Under the pieces are notes generated by a model. The model made no database searches. It was not told where the DNA came from and saw only the letters and a program-made list of their open reading frames with translations. Positions 60,922 through 64,000 of a stretch of DNA of 64,000 nt are shown here, in pieces (position 1 is the first letter of the stretch; every line of letters starts with the position of its first letter). The position numbers and the translations under genes were made by a program. The stretch spans positions 186,001 through 250,000 of the forward strand of contig JADJCA010000015.1 in the NCBI GenBank assembly GCA_016703425.1, given 5' to 3'. Origin of the DNA: Myxococcales bacterium (GTDB lineage Bacteria > Myxococcota_A > Polyangia > Polyangiales > Polyangiaceae).

Positions 60922-61692
60922 GTGGCCGCGAGGAAGAAGAAGGCCTCGAAGGTGTACCGGGTGTCAGCAAGCCCCGTCGCGTACGTCGCCATGGGCGGCG
61001 GCATCGCGACGGATCGCATTACCGTCGATGGCGCACCGATTGGGTTCATGCGGCGCGGGGTGCCGGTCGCGCCCGAAGACAGCGGGTGGGCCTTCTACGC
61101 GGGCGACGAGACGAAGCGATACCTCGCGGATCGTTCGAGGTCCGCGGTCTTCCATGTGAACGAGCTCGCGAACATGGACAAGACGATCGTCCCGTGGCTC
61201 TACGCGCTGCCCGGCGCCGCGTTTGTACGCGACCCGAGAGCCGGCCGCTTCACCGAGGCCCCGGAGTCGAGCCCCGAGCCCTCGAAGGCGGGGCTGCCCG
61301 ACGGCGTCACCGTCGTGTCGCGGGAGGTCACGTTGGGCGCGGGCTTCGTCGCCACGCTTCCGACTCCGTTTCGCAGGCGGGTCGAAGACGGCTCGCTAGT
61401 CCTCTGGCGACCAGGCCTCACACTCTGGATCGCGGCCGGCGCGACGGGTGCGGTTCCTGACGTTCCGGCGGATGCGACCCGCGGGGAGCGCGCGGAGGAC
61501 GACGGCACGACGCGCCTCGTCTTCGAGCGCGGCGCGGAGCGGCCCGGAGGCGCGTCGGTCGTGGTGGCGTACGTCGACGGCCAGAACACGCGAGCGCTCG
61601 TGCACGCGTACCACGATCGCCCGGAAGACGGCGAAGACGCGCGCGCGCTCCTACTGGGCATCCGCTGGCGGCAGGGCGGTACGCCCGAGTAG
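60922..61692 (+). CDS. DUF2185 (Imm33-like) protein
   Basis: A 256-aa protein. Residues about 20-105 match DUF2185/Imm33: VAMGGGIATDRITVDGAPIGFMRRGVP, SGWAFYAGDETKRYLADRSRSAVFHVNELANMDKTIVPWLYALPGAAFVRDP. The C-terminal half is a separate beta-rich region (LPDGVTVVSREVTLGAGFVATLPTPFRRRVEDGSLVLWRPGLTLW), which resembles another small immunity-type domain. Imm33 members neutralise polymorphic toxins, but no toxin gene is seen. The start is a GTG; an Arg/Lys-rich tail of 10 residues precedes the domain. Confidence 0.8.
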   Translation: MAARKKKASKVYRVSASPVAYVAMGGGIATDRITVDGAPIGFMRRGVPVAPEDSGWAFYAGDETKRYLADRSRSAVFHVNELANMDKTIVPWLYALPGAAFVRDPRAGRFTEAPESSPEPSKAGLPDGVTVVSREVTLGAGFVATLPTPFRRRVEDGSLVLWRPGLTLWIAAGATGAVPDVPADATRGERAEDDGTTRLVFERGAERPGGASVVVAYVDGQNTRALVHAYHDRPEDGEDARALLLGIRWRQGGTPE

Positions 61693-61827
61693 ACGTCGCG
61701 CGAAGGCAAAGCTCGAGCGCCATGACCCACCCGCAGGCGCGTGCGCTGAGGCCCCCGGACAGGGCGCGGCAGACTGGCATCGCGCGCCGGCCTCGCGGTT
61801 CGAGGCGGTCCCCCAAGACGAACACGC

Positions 61828-62709
61828 TCAGAATCCTCGGTTCTCCACCCTTGCTCCGAGGTCCCGGCTCGGGGGCACTCCAAACTTGCGTGCGTACTCG
61901 CGGCTGAACTGACTCGCGCTCTCGTAACCGACGTCCAACGCGGCGGCTGTGACAGAGGCGCCACCTTTCTTCAGGAGTCGCCGCGCCTCGATCAGGCGGA
62001 GCTCCTTCTGATACTGCAGCGGCGTGGTCGACGTGACCGCCCTGAAGTGTTTGTGGAAGGACGACGCGCTCATGCCAACCCGCCGCGCCAGCTCCGGGAT
62101 CTCGATGCGCGCGCGGATGTCGCCTCGGATGTGGCCGATGGCGCGCGCGACGGCGCTCTCGATGCTGTCGTAGCGAATTAGACTCCGGAGCATTCCGCCG
62201 AAGGGAGCCGTGAGCAGGCGGTAGTGGATCTCCTTTAGGACGAGGGGGCCGAGCACCTTCGCGTCTGCGGGGGCGTCGGCAAGCTTCAGGTATCGACGCA
62301 AGGCGTCGAGCAGGCCGGGATCCGCGCGATGGGTCTCCGCCGCGCGGCCGCGCGCACCGTCGAGCGCTGACCCCGCGACCTCGTCGTAGAGCTTCCTGAT
62401 CGTGGCGACATCGACTGCGAGGACCAGCGCGAGGTAGGGGGCCTTCGTGATCCGGGAGCGCACCGGGAGGTCGTGACTGACGAGGAGGCACTCCCCCGGG
62501 CCGAACGAAAGGGTCTCGGCGCCGAGCGATAGCTGTTTCCTACCTTGGAGGATCAGGCACAGTACCGGCTCGTACAAGGAGGCCTCGATCGCGCTGGGGG
62601 CGTCTCGCCGAAGAACGAGAAGCCCCGGCATCGTCTGCGCGCTACCGCCGCTACCGGATAGCTTCGATACCCGACGCAACGCTTGTTCGATGAGCCCCTC
62701 CAGATGCAT
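61828..62709 (-). CDS. AraC-family transcriptional regulator (AraC_N type)
   Basis: A 293-aa regulator. N-terminal cupin-like AraC_N domain (PGLLVLRRDAPSAIEASLYEPVLCLILQGRKQLSLGAETLSFGPGECLLVSHDLPV). C-terminal double helix-turn-helix: IPELARRVGMSASSFHKHFRAVTSTTPLQYQKELRLIEARRLL, then SVTAAALDVGYESASQFSREYARKFGVPPSRDL. The QGRK and HDLPV segments are typical of regulators divergent from aldo/keto reductase or oxidoreductase genes, as here. Start at 62709. Confidence 0.93.
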   Translation of the reverse strand: MHLEGLIEQALRRVSKLSGSGGSAQTMPGLLVLRRDAPSAIEASLYEPVLCLILQGRKQLSLGAETLSFGPGECLLVSHDLPVRSRITKAPYLALVLAVDVATIRKLYDEVAGSALDGARGRAAETHRADPGLLDALRRYLKLADAPADAKVLGPLVLKEIHYRLLTAPFGGMLRSLIRYDSIESAVARAIGHIRGDIRARIEIPELARRVGMSASSFHKHFRAVTSTTPLQYQKELRLIEARRLLKKGGASVTAAALDVGYESASQFSREYARKFGVPPSRDLGARVENRGF

Positions 62710-62888
62710 TCCGCGACCCCATCGGCCATCGTAGACCAGTCTGCACGCGGAGATGGATTCTCCGGATGCGAAGAGGATTGGGCAATATGTCTGCAGGAAC
62801 AGGCAGGCGCACGGGGCTCGCGTCAGGTAGGGTCTCGTCACGTCCAGTCCAAGGCGACGCGCGCAGACACCCAGCCGGAGATTGTTCC

Positions 62889-63854
<966 letters not shown>

Positions 63855-63902
63855 CGGGGGCGGGTTCCACGGCCAACTCGTCGCGGCGCAGCACCGGCAT
63901 GG

Positions 63903-64000
63903 TCATGCGCCGCGGACCGCGAGGCCCCGCGTCGAGCTCAAGCGGAGGGCGAGCTCCGCTTGCCCGCGAAGGAGGTCTAGCGCTCGGAGGTCGGTGAGGA
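63903..64000 (-). CDS. Possible C-terminal end of a gene running off the right edge
   Basis: On the minus strand the last 98 bases read LTDLRALDLLRGQAELALRL and 11 further residues, then a stop. The Leu/Ala-rich helical sequence looks coding and better than the other frames, but too little is visible for a family call. Confidence 0.3.
   Translation of the reverse strand, partial: LTDLRALDLLRGQAELALRLSSTRGLAVRGA

Overview
The window reads as chromosomal DNA from a very GC-rich member of the Myxococcota, most likely a Polyangia/Labilithrix-type soil bacterium. The grounds are the many secreted lipoproteins with Asp/Ala/Ser/Gly-rich linkers after the lipobox, the cytosolic and membrane hybrid histidine kinases, Kazal-type inhibitors, HEAT/SUKH-type orphan proteins and weak Shine-Dalgarno use. 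No rRNA, tRNA, CRISPR array, prophage or insertion sequence was recognised.

Region 1 (1-5.4 kb) and region 3b (21-22.2 kb) are the most coherent part. An ECF sigma factor with a fused ZAS-type zinc finger (C-x25-H-x3-C-x2-C) sits between a rhodanese/DUF6132/TauE operon, a thioredoxin and a Blh-type metallo-beta-lactamase persulfide dioxygenase. Next come a Tat-lipoprotein rhodanese, a methyltransferase and a small Cys-rich protein; a DsbA-like protein and a DUF2892 membrane protein lie 16 kb away. Seven start regions carry the same bipartite element, GAAYCC-N14/15-GGCTCY, in both orientations and with near-constant spacing. I read it as the promoter of an ECF-controlled sulfane-sulfur/thiol regulon, possibly driven by the sigma factor in this window.

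Region 2 (5.4-20.6 kb) holds lipoproteins (one with a CxxCH heme motif), a double-glycine leader peptide, orphan HEAT/SUKH-type proteins, a DUF924 protein, an SGNH hydrolase with a 54-bp tandem repeat, and two remnants in which only the 3' end of a nearby gene has been duplicated. Region 3 (20.6-30.4 kb) holds the DsbA/DUF2892 regulon members, a stand-alone ArsA ATPase, a second double-glycine leader peptide, two LysR regulators, a lactonase-type propeller, an IYD-like nitroreductase and an aldo/keto reductase. Region 4 (30.5-41.6 kb) holds two hybrid histidine kinases flanking a pair of STAS-like proteins, a chagasin-plus-Kazal inhibitor lipoprotein, membrane proteins, and a four-gene overlapping operon (two PF10127-type nucleotidyltransferases, a thioredoxin-CcdA fusion, a drug/metabolite-type transporter).

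Region 5 (41.7-52.4 kb) is unusual: nearly every gene is broken by several frameshifts although protein character persists across the frames. A truncated CFA synthase meets an AraC fragment tail to tail at about 44.52 kb. This is either local indel error in the assembly or a decaying block. Region 6 (52.4-64 kb) is intact again: a spheroidene-monooxygenase-like protein, a YndJ-like membrane protein, a propeller lipoprotein, a LuxR regulator divergent from a large permuted papain-like (YiiX-type) lipoprotein, a WGR-like protein next to a DUF2185 protein, and an AraC regulator divergent from an aldo/keto reductase.
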